The notes below the pieces were generated by a model that was given only the letters and a program-made list of their open reading frames with translations, was not told where the DNA came from and made no database searches. Position numbers and translations under genes: made by a program. From Streptomyces sp. SID13031 (GTDB taxonomy: Bacteria; Actinomycetota; Actinomycetes; Propionibacteriales; Kribbellaceae), in contig NZ_JAAGLV010000020.1 in the NCBI RefSeq assembly GCF_010548305.1, forward strand, positions 1 to 64,000: a stretch of DNA of 64,000 bases, written 5' to 3'. Positions 23,136 through 32,315 of this stretch are shown one piece after another (the first letter of the stretch is position 1; the number at the start of each line of letters is the position of its first letter).

Positions 23136-24590
23136 CTAGTTGACCAAGGCAAACAACGTGCCCGGCAGGATGGAGAGGACGACCGCCGCTCCGGCGCACA
23201 GCGAGATGACTGTGACCGCCGGGGTCTCGATGTCGACGGAGAAAGGATCGTCGGCGGGGAGGCGGACCAGTTCGGCGATCCAGCGGAGGTAGACCGCGAG
23301 GCCGATCATCACGTTCACCGCCATGACGACCGCGAGCCAGCCGTAGTGGGCGTCGATCACAGACTGGAAGGCAGCAAACTTGGTGAAGAGGCCCGCCAGA
23401 CCCGGAGGCAGGCCGGCCAGGACGACCAAGAAGAAGACGAGAGCCGTGCCCAGACCCGGCTCAGAGCGAACCATGCCTCGGTAGTCCGACAGGAACAGCC
23501 CGCCGGGGCGGTGGCGCTGGACCACCGCAACCGCACCGAAGGCGCCCAGAGTGACCACCACGTACGCCGCCAGGTAGCCCACGACCGCCTGTGCGTCGCC
23601 GACCGCGAGCGGGGCCAGCAGGAACCCGGCCTGGCCGATCGAGGACCACGCGAGCAGTCGCACGGCCTCGCGCTGGCGCAGCGCAGCGAGGTTGCCCACG
23701 GTCATGGTCAAAGCAGCCAGCAAAGCCACCACCAGACGCAGGTCCGACCCCGAGGGCGCGATCCCGTAGGTCACCAGCACGAGCAGCCCGCCCACACCCG
23801 CTGTCTTCGAGACGACGGCGAGGAAGGCGGTGACCTCGACCGGCGCACCGGCGTACGTGTCCGGCAGCCAGCCGTGGAACGGCACGGCCGCGATCTTGAA
23901 GCCGAAGCCCACGATCACGAAGAGCCCAGCGGCGAAGGCGACCCGGCGCAGATCCGGGTCCAGCCCCGGCAGCCGGTTCGCGATCGTCTGCAGGTAGAGC
24001 GAGCCGGTAACGCCGTACAGGTAGGAGATCCCGAAGAGCATCACGGCCGTCGACAGCACCGACACCAGGAAGGCCTTCAGCGCCGCCTCGGAGCCGCGCC
24101 GATCACGCCGCAGCGCGACCATCGCGAAGCTCGGCAGCGAGACCACCTCCAACGCGATGACCACCGTCGCGAGATCGCGTGCGCCGGCCAGCACGGTCGC
24201 GCCGACCAGGGCGCTGAGCAGCAGGAAGTGGTACTCCCCCACCGGGATGTCCGCCGACAACAACCGGTACGCCGAAAGCCCGGCCACCCCGAGGCCACCG
24301 ATCAGCAGCACCGCCCAGAGCCCGATCGTCAGCGGCTCGAGCACCAGGCTGCACTGGGTCGGCCCCTCGACCGCTGACCGGCAGAAGGCGGGCTTGTACG
24401 CGTCCCGCTGGACCGCCACGAAACCCAGCCCGAACAGCAGCACGCCACCGGTGATCAACGTGATCACGGTGTGCTTGGCCTGCTTGGTGCCGGTGCTCCA
24501 GAACCCGTCGATCAACAGCACTGCGACGGCGCCGAGCGCCAGTAGCAGCGGTACGGCGGTCGCCTGCCAGTCGGTCCAGGTGATCGTCAT
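23136..24590 (-). CDS. nuoN: NADH-quinone oxidoreductase subunit N (complex I)
   Basis: 484-residue antiporter-like membrane subunit of the proton-pumping arm. About 13-14 hydrophobic helices; landmarks include the TM5 Glu region (ALEVVSLPSFAMVAL) and TM7 lysine region (GFGFKIAAVPFHGWLPDTYA), both needed for proton translocation. ATG 24590 is chosen because it overlaps the nuoM stop (ATGA, 24587-24590). Last gene of the nuoIJKLMN run. Sequence features are all normal for NuoN. Confidence 0.95.
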   Translation of the reverse strand: MTITWTDWQATAVPLLLALGAVAVLLIDGFWSTGTKQAKHTVITLITGGVLLFGLGFVAVQRDAYKPAFCRSAVEGPTQCSLVLEPLTIGLWAVLLIGGLGVAGLSAYRLLSADIPVGEYHFLLLSALVGATVLAGARDLATVVIALEVVSLPSFAMVALRRDRRGSEAALKAFLVSVLSTAVMLFGISYLYGVTGSLYLQTIANRLPGLDPDLRRVAFAAGLFVIVGFGFKIAAVPFHGWLPDTYAGAPVEVTAFLAVVSKTAGVGGLLVLVTYGIAPSGSDLRLVVALLAALTMTVGNLAALRQREAVRLLAWSSIGQAGFLLAPLAVGDAQAVVGYLAAYVVVTLGAFGAVAVVQRHRPGGLFLSDYRGMVRSEPGLGTALVFFLVVLAGLPPGLAGLFTKFAAFQSVIDAHYGWLAVVMAVNVMIGLAVYLRWIAELVRLPADDPFSVDIETPAVTVISLCAGAAVVLSILPGTLFALVN

Positions 24591-26140
24591 AGGAACATCC
24601 ATTGGTTGATCAGCGTGAACGGCCACAACCCGAGCAGCACGGTGAGCACCACCAGCGGCGCCCAGGTGATCAACTCGATCCGGCTCAGGTCGACCGCGAA
24701 GGCCGCGGCCGGGTACTCGGCCGGGTCACCCTGGTTGAGCTCGCGGATCAGCTTGAGGAAGTACGCGGCCGTCAGTACCGCGCCCAGCCCGGCGATCACC
24801 ATCAGGACGATGAATGTTGTCCGAGGCAACGAGTCGGCCGGGTGGTAGGCGCCGAGCAGGATCAGCATCTCGCCCCAGAACCCGGCCAGCCCGGGCAGCC
24901 CGAGCGAGGCGAGGCAGGCGAAGGTGAGCAGCCCGCCGATCCGCGGCAGCCGGGCGTACAGGGCCCGGCCGATCGTGCGCAGGTCGCTGGTGTCGTGCCG
25001 GTCCTTGATCGCGCCGGCCAGGAAGAACAGCAGGCCGGTGATGATGCCGTGGGCAAGGTTCGCGTACAGCGCGCCGGTGACGCCTTCCGGTGACATGGTC
25101 GCGATACCGAGCCCGATGAAACCCATGTGCCCGACGCTGGAGTACGCGATCAGCCGCTTGACGTCGGTCTGCGCGAGACAGGCCAGCGAGCCGGCGATGA
25201 TCGCGACGGTCGAGAAGCCGGCCAGGTATGGCGCGATGGTGGCCGTCGCATCGGGCAGCACGGGCAGCAGGACCCGGATCATGCCGTAGCTGCCGAGCTT
25301 CAGCAGTACTCCGGCCAGCAACACCGAGCCGACCGTCGGCGCCTTCGCGTGCGCATCGGGCAACCAGATGTGCAACGGCCACAGCGGCATCTTCACCGCG
25401 AACCCGACGGCGATCAGGACAGCGGCAGCCAGCGGAATGCCATGGCCACCGCGCACCGGATTCTGGCCGAGGAACACCAGATCGAAGGTTCCCGCCTGGC
25501 GATAGATCAGCAGGAAGCCGAGCAGCATCAGCGCCGATCCGAACACCGTCATCAGCACGAAGGTGGTCGCCGCGCGCCGCCGCCCGGCCGGGTCGTGGTC
25601 GTCACCCCAGATGTCGATCACGAGCCACATCGGGATCAGCACGATCTCGAAGAAGACGAAGAACAGCACCAGGTCGGCGGCCGAGAAGGTGCCGATCACG
25701 CCGGTCTCGATCACCAGCAGGAGGGCGATCAGCGATCGCATCCGGCCGATCCGCGGGGTGATCTTCAGCGAGTACAGGCAGCAGAGGAAGACCAGCAGCG
25801 CCGTCAGCGCGATCAGCGGCATCGAGATCGTGTCGATCGCGAGATGGAAACGGACGCCGAGCGATGGGATCCAGGACACGTCGGTCTCGGCGTACGGGAG
25901 CAGCTTGCCCGCCAAGGTCCGTGGAGCTGGCGCACTCGTGGTAGTGAGCCGGTCCACACAAGGACAATGCGGTCTCCGCAGCTCCCACCAGAGCACTATC
26001 GAGCCGACCAGGACGAGGCCCGACACGACCGAGCCGACGATCGCCGCCACCCGCTCGCCGGTCGTCGCCGGTAGTGCCCACAAAATAGCGGCCGTCAGCG
26101 CCGGCACCGCAAGCAAGGCGATCAGGAGCCATTCGCTCAT
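24587..26140 (-). CDS. nuoM: NADH-quinone oxidoreductase subunit M (complex I)
   Basis: 517-residue antiporter-like subunit with about 14 helices. Conserved proton-path segments are present: FFEIVLIPMWLVIDIWG (Glu on TM5), FAVKMPLWPLHIWLPDAHAK (Lys on TM7) and SVGHMGFIGLGI. The start at 26140 (MSEWLLIALL) overlaps the nuoL stop (ATGA). The longer open frame upstream is antisense-like inside nuoL and is rejected. Coupled on both sides, so stoichiometry with NuoL and NuoN is maintained by translation. Confidence 0.95.
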   Translation of the reverse strand: MSEWLLIALLAVPALTAAILWALPATTGERVAAIVGSVVSGLVLVGSIVLWWELRRPHCPCVDRLTTTSAPAPRTLAGKLLPYAETDVSWIPSLGVRFHLAIDTISMPLIALTALLVFLCCLYSLKITPRIGRMRSLIALLLVIETGVIGTFSAADLVLFFVFFEIVLIPMWLVIDIWGDDHDPAGRRRAATTFVLMTVFGSALMLLGFLLIYRQAGTFDLVFLGQNPVRGGHGIPLAAAVLIAVGFAVKMPLWPLHIWLPDAHAKAPTVGSVLLAGVLLKLGSYGMIRVLLPVLPDATATIAPYLAGFSTVAIIAGSLACLAQTDVKRLIAYSSVGHMGFIGLGIATMSPEGVTGALYANLAHGIITGLLFFLAGAIKDRHDTSDLRTIGRALYARLPRIGGLLTFACLASLGLPGLAGFWGEMLILLGAYHPADSLPRTTFIVLMVIAGLGAVLTAAYFLKLIRELNQGDPAEYPAAAFAVDLSRIELITWAPLVVLTVLLGLWPFTLINQWMFL

Positions 26141-27903
26141 GAGCCGATCACCCCCGCCAGGATCGCGAACGCGACCACGCCGACGACCGCGAGGGTCAGA
26201 TAGGTCTGCACGTTGCCGGTCTGCAGCTTCCGGAACCCGGCGGACGCCAGTACGCCGGCCCGCCCGGTCCCCCGGACATACGCACCGACCACGTCCCGGT
26301 CGCCACCGACGGCCAACTTGGCCAGCCATTGCACCGGTACGACGAACACCCGCTGGTACGCCGAATCCGCGCCGAACTCGCGTTCCAGGAAGACCGGTCG
26401 CGGGTCAGCACCCCGTTGCCACAGCGAGTAGGCCGGGAGCGCGCCGAACAGCGCGAGCACCGTCGTCACCAGCGCGATCGGCCAGCTGATGTGCACGCCG
26501 TCGGTGTAGCCCAGCCCGGCGGCACCCAGGGCCAGCAGGATCATCGGCGCGAGCATCAGCCACGATCCCTCGCGCAGCTTGGAGCTGTCGGGCTCCTCCA
26601 GATCGGACATCGGGTCGTCGTCCTCGAACGCTCCCAGTGCGCCGGCCAGTGCCGGCGTACGGAAGAAGACCCACAGCCACAGGCGGACACAGTAGAAGGC
26701 GGTCAGCGCGGCCGTCAGGCAGACCGAGACGAGCACGACCCAGCCGACCGTCGAGCCGTCGCGGGCGTGGTCCCAGGCCGCTTCGACCACGGAGTCTTTG
26801 GAGAAGAAGCCGGCGAACCCCGGTACTCCGGCCAGCGCGGCGAGCCCAATTGTCATCGTCACGAAGGTGACAGGCATCCGCTTGCGGAGTGCGCCCTTGC
26901 GCGTGTAGCGGCGGAGTACGACGAAGGCGGCGCTGCCGACCTGGTGCAGGAGGACACCCGCTGCCAGGAACAGCAGACCCTTGAACGCAGCATGAGTGAC
27001 CAGGTGGAAGAGCGCCGCGTGCCGACCGTCGTGGGTGCCGAGCGAGAGGCCGGCGAACATGATCGCCAGCTGGCTCACGGTCGACCAGGCGAGTACACGT
27101 TTCACTTCGACGGCTGCCATCGCGCAGAGGGCGGCGAACAGCATCGTCACGCAGGCGACGACGGCCAGGACGGTAAGCGTGGTCTCGGCCTCGACGAACA
27201 GGTCGTACAGGCGGGCGATCAGGAAGACGCCGGCGGCCACCATCGTCGCCGCGTGGATCAGCGCGCTGACCGGGCTCGGGCCGGGCATCGCGTCCGGCAG
27301 CCAGGTCTGCAGCGGGACCTGCGCCGACTTGCCGACGACACCGACCAGCAACAGGATCGTGCCGATGGTCAGGGTGTGCGGCTCGATCGGGCCGCTGCCG
27401 AGCTCGGAGATCCGGAAGGTGTGGTAGCCGACGCCGAGCACGAAGATGCCGAACAGGAAGCCGACATCGGCCAGCCGGGTGACCAGGAACGCCTTCATCG
27501 CGCCGGCCCGGGCGTCGCGGCGCTCCCAGTAGTGCCCGATCAGCAGGTACGAGCAGGCGCCCATCACCTCCCAGCCGATCAGCAGCACGAAGAGGTTGTC
27601 CGAGATGACCACGGTGACCATCGCCGCGGTGAAGAGCGTGACGATGGCCGTGTACGACGAGACACGCTCGCGGACGTAGCCGATCGAGTAGACCTGCACG
27701 CAGGTCGAGACGACGCCGACGACGGCGAGCATCAGGACGGTCAGGTCGTCGGTGCGGAACTCGTAGGAGAACCAGAAGTCCTCGCCGATCATCACGCCAC
27801 CGGCGTTGGTCGTCTGCGGGTCGACGCCGTACAGGAGGGCGGCGGTCAGCACGACGAGCAGGGAGAAGCCGACGCCGACCACGCGCCAGGCGGTGGCGAT
27901 CAC
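26137..27903 (-). CDS. nuoL: NADH-quinone oxidoreductase subunit L (complex I), short N-terminus
   Basis: 588-residue distal antiporter-like subunit. TM5 Glu (LLIGWEVMGACSYLLIGHYW), TM7 Lys (VGKSAQVPLQTWLPDAMPGP), and the C-terminal lateral-helix region (about 430-560) are recognisable. It starts directly in the helix equivalent to TM2 of E. coli NuoL (MIATAWRVVGVGFSLLVVLT), so the usual first membrane helix of about 28 residues is missing. GTG 27903 overlaps the nuoK stop (GTGA) and there is no longer in-frame start. Either this lineage lacks TM1 or there is an upstream frame change hidden in nuoK. Confidence 0.92.
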   Translation of the reverse strand: MIATAWRVVGVGFSLLVVLTAALLYGVDPQTTNAGGVMIGEDFWFSYEFRTDDLTVLMLAVVGVVSTCVQVYSIGYVRERVSSYTAIVTLFTAAMVTVVISDNLFVLLIGWEVMGACSYLLIGHYWERRDARAGAMKAFLVTRLADVGFLFGIFVLGVGYHTFRISELGSGPIEPHTLTIGTILLLVGVVGKSAQVPLQTWLPDAMPGPSPVSALIHAATMVAAGVFLIARLYDLFVEAETTLTVLAVVACVTMLFAALCAMAAVEVKRVLAWSTVSQLAIMFAGLSLGTHDGRHAALFHLVTHAAFKGLLFLAAGVLLHQVGSAAFVVLRRYTRKGALRKRMPVTFVTMTIGLAALAGVPGFAGFFSKDSVVEAAWDHARDGSTVGWVVLVSVCLTAALTAFYCVRLWLWVFFRTPALAGALGAFEDDDPMSDLEEPDSSKLREGSWLMLAPMILLALGAAGLGYTDGVHISWPIALVTTVLALFGALPAYSLWQRGADPRPVFLEREFGADSAYQRVFVVPVQWLAKLAVGGDRDVVGAYVRGTGRAGVLASAGFRKLQTGNVQTYLTLAVVGVVAFAILAGVIGS

Positions 27904-28235
27904 TGCTCCACCTCGTTTTGCTCCAGCAGGTCGCGGGCCGCATCGGCGTCGACGTGGCCGTGGCCGCGGAAGAGGAGGAGCACGATCGCCAGGCCGAGGC
28001 CGATCTCAGCCGCCGCCAGCGTGATGACGAAGACGGCGAGGGTCTGGCCGGTGGCGAGGCCGTCGACGTGCCAGGCGTCGAAGGCGATCAGGTTGAGGTT
28101 GACCGCGTTCAGCATCAGCTCGAAGGACATCAGCATCGTGATGGCGTTGCGGCGCGCCAGCACGCCGTACACGCCGATGCAGAACAGCGCGACGGCGAGC
28201 AGCAGCGGGAGGATGAGCGGCATCTCAGTCGTCAC
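27900..28235 (-). CDS. nuoK: NADH-quinone oxidoreductase subunit K (complex I)
   Basis: 111-residue, three-helix subunit. The membrane glutamates of the E-channel are visible in AITMLMSFELMLNAVNL and AEIGLGLAIVLLLF. The start at 28235 lies inside the end of nuoJ (11-bp overlap, 28225-28235), and the stop overlaps nuoL. Length and helix pattern are typical; the tail is unusually long and charged (GHGHVDADAARDLLEQNEVE). Confidence 0.94.
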   Translation of the reverse strand: MTTEMPLILPLLLAVALFCIGVYGVLARRNAITMLMSFELMLNAVNLNLIAFDAWHVDGLATGQTLAVFVITLAAAEIGLGLAIVLLLFRGHGHVDADAARDLLEQNEVEQ

Positions 28236-28728
28236 CCTTCTTGCCGGGGCGCTGGGACAGCACGATCGCGCCGATCAGGGCGGCGAGGAGGAGGACCGAG
28301 AGGACCTCGAAGGGCAGCACCCAGGTACGGAAGACCGAGGTGCCGACGGCCTCGGCCGACCCCGCTGGCACCGGTCTGACCTTTTCGTTGCCGAAGGCAA
28401 ATACCACGCCGGTGCCGAGGATCAGCGCGAGGACCAGCGCGACGGCGGCGGCGAACGGGCTGCGGCGGGTGGTCAGCGCGGGCAGCGGGTTGGTCGGGGC
28501 CTTGGTGAGCATCAGCGCGAAGAGGACGAGGACGACGATGGCGCCGACGTACACGAGGATCTGGACCAGGGCGACGAACTCGGCGTGCAGGGCGCCGAAG
28601 CAGCCGGCCACCGCGCCGAGCGTGACGACCAGCCAGAGTGCGGCATGCACGATCCGCCGGGACGTGACGACCATGACCGCTGCCAGCAGCGCCATCGCCC
28701 CCGCGATGGAGAAGAGCGCAGTGGTCAC
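28225..28728 (-). CDS. nuoJ: NADH-quinone oxidoreductase subunit J (complex I)
   Basis: 167-residue, five-helix subunit, with the TM3 pi-bulge region (EFVALVQILVYVGAIVVLVL) recognisable. GTG 28728 overlaps the nuoI stop (GTGA). A loop rich in Pro/Ala/Gly precedes the last helix (PVPAGSAEAVGTSVF). Function: conformational coupling in the membrane arm. Normal for the family though at the short end. Confidence 0.93.
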   Translation of the reverse strand: MTTALFSIAGAMALLAAVMVVTSRRIVHAALWLVVTLGAVAGCFGALHAEFVALVQILVYVGAIVVLVLFALMLTKAPTNPLPALTTRRSPFAAAVALVLALILGTGVVFAFGNEKVRPVPAGSAEAVGTSVFRTWVLPFEVLSVLLLAALIGAIVLSQRPGKKGDD

Positions 28729-29252
28729 GCCTCGGCCTCCGGCGCCGCCTCGACCTCGGCCGGGTCACTCGCAACCGGCTCGATCACCGAGGGACCCGGG
28801 TCGATCGGCTGGGGCGCGGGCACCGTCCACATCCAGTCGCGCAGCCGGTCCTTCTCGTGCGTGAGGTTGCGCAGGTCGGTCTCGGCGTACTCGAACTCCG
28901 GCGACCAGAACAGCGCGTCGAACGGGCAGGCCTCGATGCAGATCCCGCAGTACATGCAGAGGCTGAAGTCGATCGCGAACCGGTCGAGGACGTTGCGGCT
29001 GCGCTCGCGCGCCTGCTCACCGACCGACGGCGCGGTCTCGGTGTGCGAGTCGATGTAGATACACCAGCTCGGGCACTCCCGCGCACAGAGCATGCAGGAG
29101 GTGCAGTTCTCCTCCATCAGCGCGATCACGCCACGCGTACGCGGCGCTAGCTCGGGCTGGACGTCCGGGTACTGCTCGGTGACGGCACGGCGGCCCAGCG
29201 TCTTAGCGGTGACTTTCAGGCCATCGATCAGACCCTTCCCTGGTACAGCCAC
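28725..29252 (-). CDS. nuoI: NADH-quinone oxidoreductase subunit I, 2x[4Fe-4S] (complex I)
   Basis: 175-residue ferredoxin-like connecting subunit that carries clusters N6a and N6b to NuoB. Both 4Fe-4S motifs are intact: CTSCMLCARECP (about 49-60) and CMYCGICIEACP (about 98-109). The C-terminal 40 residues are a Pro/Glu/Ala-rich extension with no homology expected. GTG 29252 follows GGAGGAGGGGGC. First gene of the nuoIJKLMN unit; electrons reach it here probably from ferredoxin, since no NADH-module gene is present in the window. Confidence 0.95.
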   Translation of the reverse strand: MAVPGKGLIDGLKVTAKTLGRRAVTEQYPDVQPELAPRTRGVIALMEENCTSCMLCARECPSWCIYIDSHTETAPSVGEQARERSRNVLDRFAIDFSLCMYCGICIEACPFDALFWSPEFEYAETDLRNLTHEKDRLRDWMWTVPAPQPIDPGPSVIEPVASDPAEVEAAPEAEA

Positions 29253-29375
29253 GCCCCCTCCTCCGTCAGTCGGACCTGCACGCTGACATTAGTCGGTTTC
29301 GGCCGACGGCGACGCCAGATGGCGTCAGACTTCTCATTTCAGGCGCGCCGCGACCCCCGGCGAGCGACCCGTGGT

Positions 29376-29475
29376 GTGCCGAACGACAGGACATAGTGCC
29401 CATACTCGGGCGCGACAGAGCGGCCGTGAGCGTGGAGATCCGGGACTGAGGTCACTATGTCCTGTCGGTCGGGAC
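29376..29475. repeat. 100-bp palindromic repeat element, copy B
   Basis: Terminal inverted repeats of 23 bp (29376-29398 and 29453-29475, two mismatches) with GACAGGACATAGT at the inner side. The total length is 100 bp, identical to copy A at 5819-5918. In reverse orientation CCACGCTCACGG falls at element position 41-52, exactly as in copy A. It begins 4 bp after the stop of the minus-strand phosphodiesterase gene, so both copies lie directly behind a gene's 3' end in the same relative orientation. Confidence 0.85.
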
Positions 29476-29479
29476 GGGG

Positions 29480-30994
29480 CTAGTTCGTGGTGAGGTGGGG
29501 GTTGTCGATGGACCAGTACCAGTCGTTGTCGCCCTTTGTCAGGGACCAGGTGATCTTGACTGTGTGGGCGCCGGCTGGGACGGGGATGGTCAGGCGTTCG
29601 AGCTTGGCGATGGTGTCTGCGGTGTAGGTGAGGACGGGCTTGGGGGCTGCGCCGTCGAAGGTTGCCTGGACGGTGGCGGTTTCGTTGCCGCTTTTCAGGT
29701 AGTGGGAGGAGAAGGTGAGGGTCGCGGTGGTTGCGCCGGTGACGTCGTAGGGCGGTGAGGCGAGCTTGCTGTTGAAGAGGCCGGAGCGGGTCTTGTCGGA
29801 CCACTCGTCGGAGTCGGCGACGGCGAAGACGCCGCGCGCCCGCACGTTGCTCTCGCGCTGCTGGTTGGGCGCGGCGCGGGTCCAGAAGTCATCCGTGGTG
29901 AACGACCAGCCCTGCCACTCACGCACTCCCCCGGTGCCCAGGCCCGCGTTGTCGATCGTCCAGCCCGCGGGTGTCGTGTGCGTCCAGCCCTTCATATCAG
30001 CCGGTACGCCGGTCTCGTCCGCGCGCGTCTGCAGCGAACCCACCAGCGAGTCGAACGGGTCGGCGGAAGGCGCCACCTGACCGTCGATATCCGCGGTGAG
30101 GCCGAAACGGCTCAGCACGATCGCGGCGATGTCCACGTTCCTGGGAGCGATCGCGGGCGTTCCGGGCGTAGTACCGGGGCCGTTGCGGATGATGAACGAC
30201 GAGCGCTCGGGCACCGAACTGCCGCCGTGGCCGCCTCCGTCGGTGTGACCGTGGTCAGCGGTGACGAGGTAGGTCCAGTCCTCGTTCGCGTACGTCGGAC
30301 GAGCCTTGATCGCCGACAGCAGGTTTGCGACGTGGCGATCGGTGGTCTCGACCGCGGTCCGGTAGCAGGCACCTAGCGCGCCGCAGCTGTGGCCGGCGAT
30401 GTCGACGTCGCCGAAGTACACGAAGGACGCGTCCGGCCCGGTGTCCTTCAGGTACGCCGCCGCGTCGGTGGCGATCTTCGCGTCGGCGGCCGGGTAGCCG
30501 AGCGCGTCACCGTCGAACGTGACCTTGCGCTGCACCTCGTCGGTGAAGATCGCCTGGCCGGCACTGTTGGTGGTCAGCGGCGTCCAGTCGGCGATCGCGT
30601 ACGTCGACAGCTCGGGACGGGCGCGTTCCAGCCGGGTCAGGAAGTCCGGGTACTGGGTCAGATTGGTCCCGGTACCCCAGCTGTTGCTCTTCACCTTGTG
30701 CTTGTCCGGCCAGACGCCGGTCGCGTTGGTGGCCCAGCCGGGTCCCGACAGCGTGGGGGCGAAAGGCGAGGCATACAAGGTGGTCCGGCTCGCGGAGCCG
30801 GAACTGATCAGCCCCTTCAACGCGGGGGTGTTGAAAGCTTGGATCTTGCTCAGCAGGGCGCCGTCGATGCCGATCACGAGCACCTTCTGCGTCCGCGCGG
30901 CTTCCGAAGTACCGACGGCCGAACTGCTCGTAGTGGCGAAAACACCGGTCAGAGCGACTGCGGCTAATGCTGTGAGAGCGAGGGGGCGGTTCAC
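29480..30994 (-). CDS. Secreted alkaline phosphatase-superfamily phosphodiesterase/nucleotide pyrophosphatase
   Basis: 504-residue exported enzyme. Signal peptide VNRPLALTALAAVALTGVFA; catalytic domain of the nucleotide pyrophosphatase/phosphodiesterase type with metal sites in VLVIGIDGALLSKI, SGPGWATNATGVWPDKH (nucleophile region) and VTADHGHTDGGGHGGSS. After about residue 330 a C-terminal beta-sandwich follows (about 345-504, FTTDDFWTRAAPNQQRESNV, NDWYWSIDNPHL), of the kind seen in secreted jelly-roll modules. GTG 30994 is chosen because GGAGGAG lies just upstream and the signal peptide begins there. A likely extracellular phosphodiester scavenger; substrate unknown. Confidence 0.87.
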   Translation of the reverse strand: MNRPLALTALAAVALTGVFATTSSSAVGTSEAARTQKVLVIGIDGALLSKIQAFNTPALKGLISSGSASRTTLYASPFAPTLSGPGWATNATGVWPDKHKVKSNSWGTGTNLTQYPDFLTRLERARPELSTYAIADWTPLTTNSAGQAIFTDEVQRKVTFDGDALGYPAADAKIATDAAAYLKDTGPDASFVYFGDVDIAGHSCGALGACYRTAVETTDRHVANLLSAIKARPTYANEDWTYLVTADHGHTDGGGHGGSSVPERSSFIIRNGPGTTPGTPAIAPRNVDIAAIVLSRFGLTADIDGQVAPSADPFDSLVGSLQTRADETGVPADMKGWTHTTPAGWTIDNAGLGTGGVREWQGWSFTTDDFWTRAAPNQQRESNVRARGVFAVADSDEWSDKTRSGLFNSKLASPPYDVTGATTATLTFSSHYLKSGNETATVQATFDGAAPKPVLTYTADTIAKLERLTIPVPAGAHTVKITWSLTKGDNDWYWSIDNPHLTTN

Positions 30995-31086
30995 GGGCTC
31001 CTCCAGGGATCGGTGATTGGTCCGGACCAATACCATCAAGGAGCGCCACCAGGGTCAACGGCTCACTGGTGGCGGGCAGGTGAATC

Positions 31087-32304
31087 TCAGAGGGCCTTGA
31101 GGCTGCGTTCGAGGAAGGCGCGCTCGGCGGCATTCTCAGTCAGCTCCAGCGCCGATCTGTACGCCGATGCCGCGTCCTCCCTTCGCTCGAGACGCTTGAG
31201 GAGCTCGGCGCGGATGGCATGGAAGAGGTAGTAGCCACCGAGCTCCAGTTCATCGACGAGCGCGAGGGCGGCGGCCGGGCCATCCACTTCGCCGACGGCG
31301 ACGGCTCGGTTGAGGGCGACGACGGGGCTCGGGTCGAGCGTCAGCAGGTGGTCGTAGAGCTGGACGATCTGCGACCAGTCGGTGTCCGCCGCAGTGCGGG
31401 CATCGCTGTGGACCGCGTTCATCGCCGCCTGCAACTGGTACGGACCGGGCCGGCCGCGGCGCAGGCATCGGCGTACCAGGTCTTGGCCTTCGGTGACCAG
31501 GACTCGATCCCAGAGGTCGCGATCCTGATCGGCCAGCAAGATCAGCGAACCGTCAGCGGCGACGCGCGCCGGGCGGCGGGATTCCTGCAGGAGCATCAGC
31601 GCGAGCAGGCCGACTGCCTCGGGCTCGTCGGGCATCAGTTCGACCAGCAACCGGCCGAGGCGAACGGCCTCCACGCACAGCTCGGCGCGGATCAGCTCGT
31701 CGCCCGACGACGCGGCGTACCCCTCGTTGAAGATCAGGTAGACGACGGCCAGTACGCCGCGGACGCGCTCGGGGAGATCGGCTTCGTAGGGCACCCGATA
31801 CGGGATGCCCGCGGTCCGGATCTTCGCCTTCGCGCGGACGATCCGCTGCGCCATCGTCGCCTCGGGGACCAGGAACGCGTGCGCGATCTCGGTCGTGGTG
31901 AGGCCGCCGAGCAGGCGCAGGGTGAGCGCGACCCGGACGTTGAGGGCGAGCGCTGGGTGGCAGCAGGTGAAGATCAGCCGGAGCCGGTCGTCGCGCACAA
32001 CGCCCTCCTCCGCCGGCTCGTCCTGGGCATGCAGCAGCGCGGCCTGGGCGTGTTTGTCCTCGCGGGAGGATTCGCGCCGCAGGCGGTCGATCGCGCGGTT
32101 GCGCGCGGTCGTGATGATCCAGCCGGCCGGGCTGGGCGGCAGACCGCTCGCGGGCCACTTCTCGACGGCGGTCGCGAAGGCCTCCTGGACCGACTCCTCG
32201 GCGATGTCGAGATCACCGAAGACCCGGGTCAGGACAGCGACCGCCCGCCCGTGCTCAGCCCGGAACACCGCCGCAACCTCAGCCGCTGAAACCAGATCAG
32301 CCAT
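31087..32304 (-). CDS. ECF RNA polymerase sigma factor with long C-terminal extension (ECF42-like)
   Basis: 405-residue sigma factor. Region 2 (VFRAEHGRAVAVLTRVFGDL, ESVQEAFATAVEKWPASGLP, ITTARNRAIDRLRRESSRED) and region 4 (LRLLGGLTTTEIAHAFLVPE) are followed by a long helical, TPR-like C-terminal half (DUF6596 type, about 190-405). This is the layout of the ECF42 group, which lacks a classical anti-sigma factor and is encoded next to a YCII/DGPF protein, as here. ATG 32304 is chosen because the longer frame adds only unconserved sequence. The TPR-like tail probably modulates activity. Confidence 0.9.
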   Translation of the reverse strand: MADLVSAAEVAAVFRAEHGRAVAVLTRVFGDLDIAEESVQEAFATAVEKWPASGLPPSPAGWIITTARNRAIDRLRRESSREDKHAQAALLHAQDEPAEEGVVRDDRLRLIFTCCHPALALNVRVALTLRLLGGLTTTEIAHAFLVPEATMAQRIVRAKAKIRTAGIPYRVPYEADLPERVRGVLAVVYLIFNEGYAASSGDELIRAELCVEAVRLGRLLVELMPDEPEAVGLLALMLLQESRRPARVAADGSLILLADQDRDLWDRVLVTEGQDLVRRCLRRGRPGPYQLQAAMNAVHSDARTAADTDWSQIVQLYDHLLTLDPSPVVALNRAVAVGEVDGPAAALALVDELELGGYYLFHAIRAELLKRLERREDAASAYRSALELTENAAERAFLERSLKAL

Positions 32305-32315
32305 CCCTGGCCCTG

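Noticed and set aside
22746..29058. Very long plus-strand open frames antisense to nuoN-nuoI (up to 909 codons)
   Set aside because: They are shadows of high-GC codon use opposite well-conserved nuo genes; their sequences are low-complexity (R/A/D/E/H/Q-rich) with no domain pattern.
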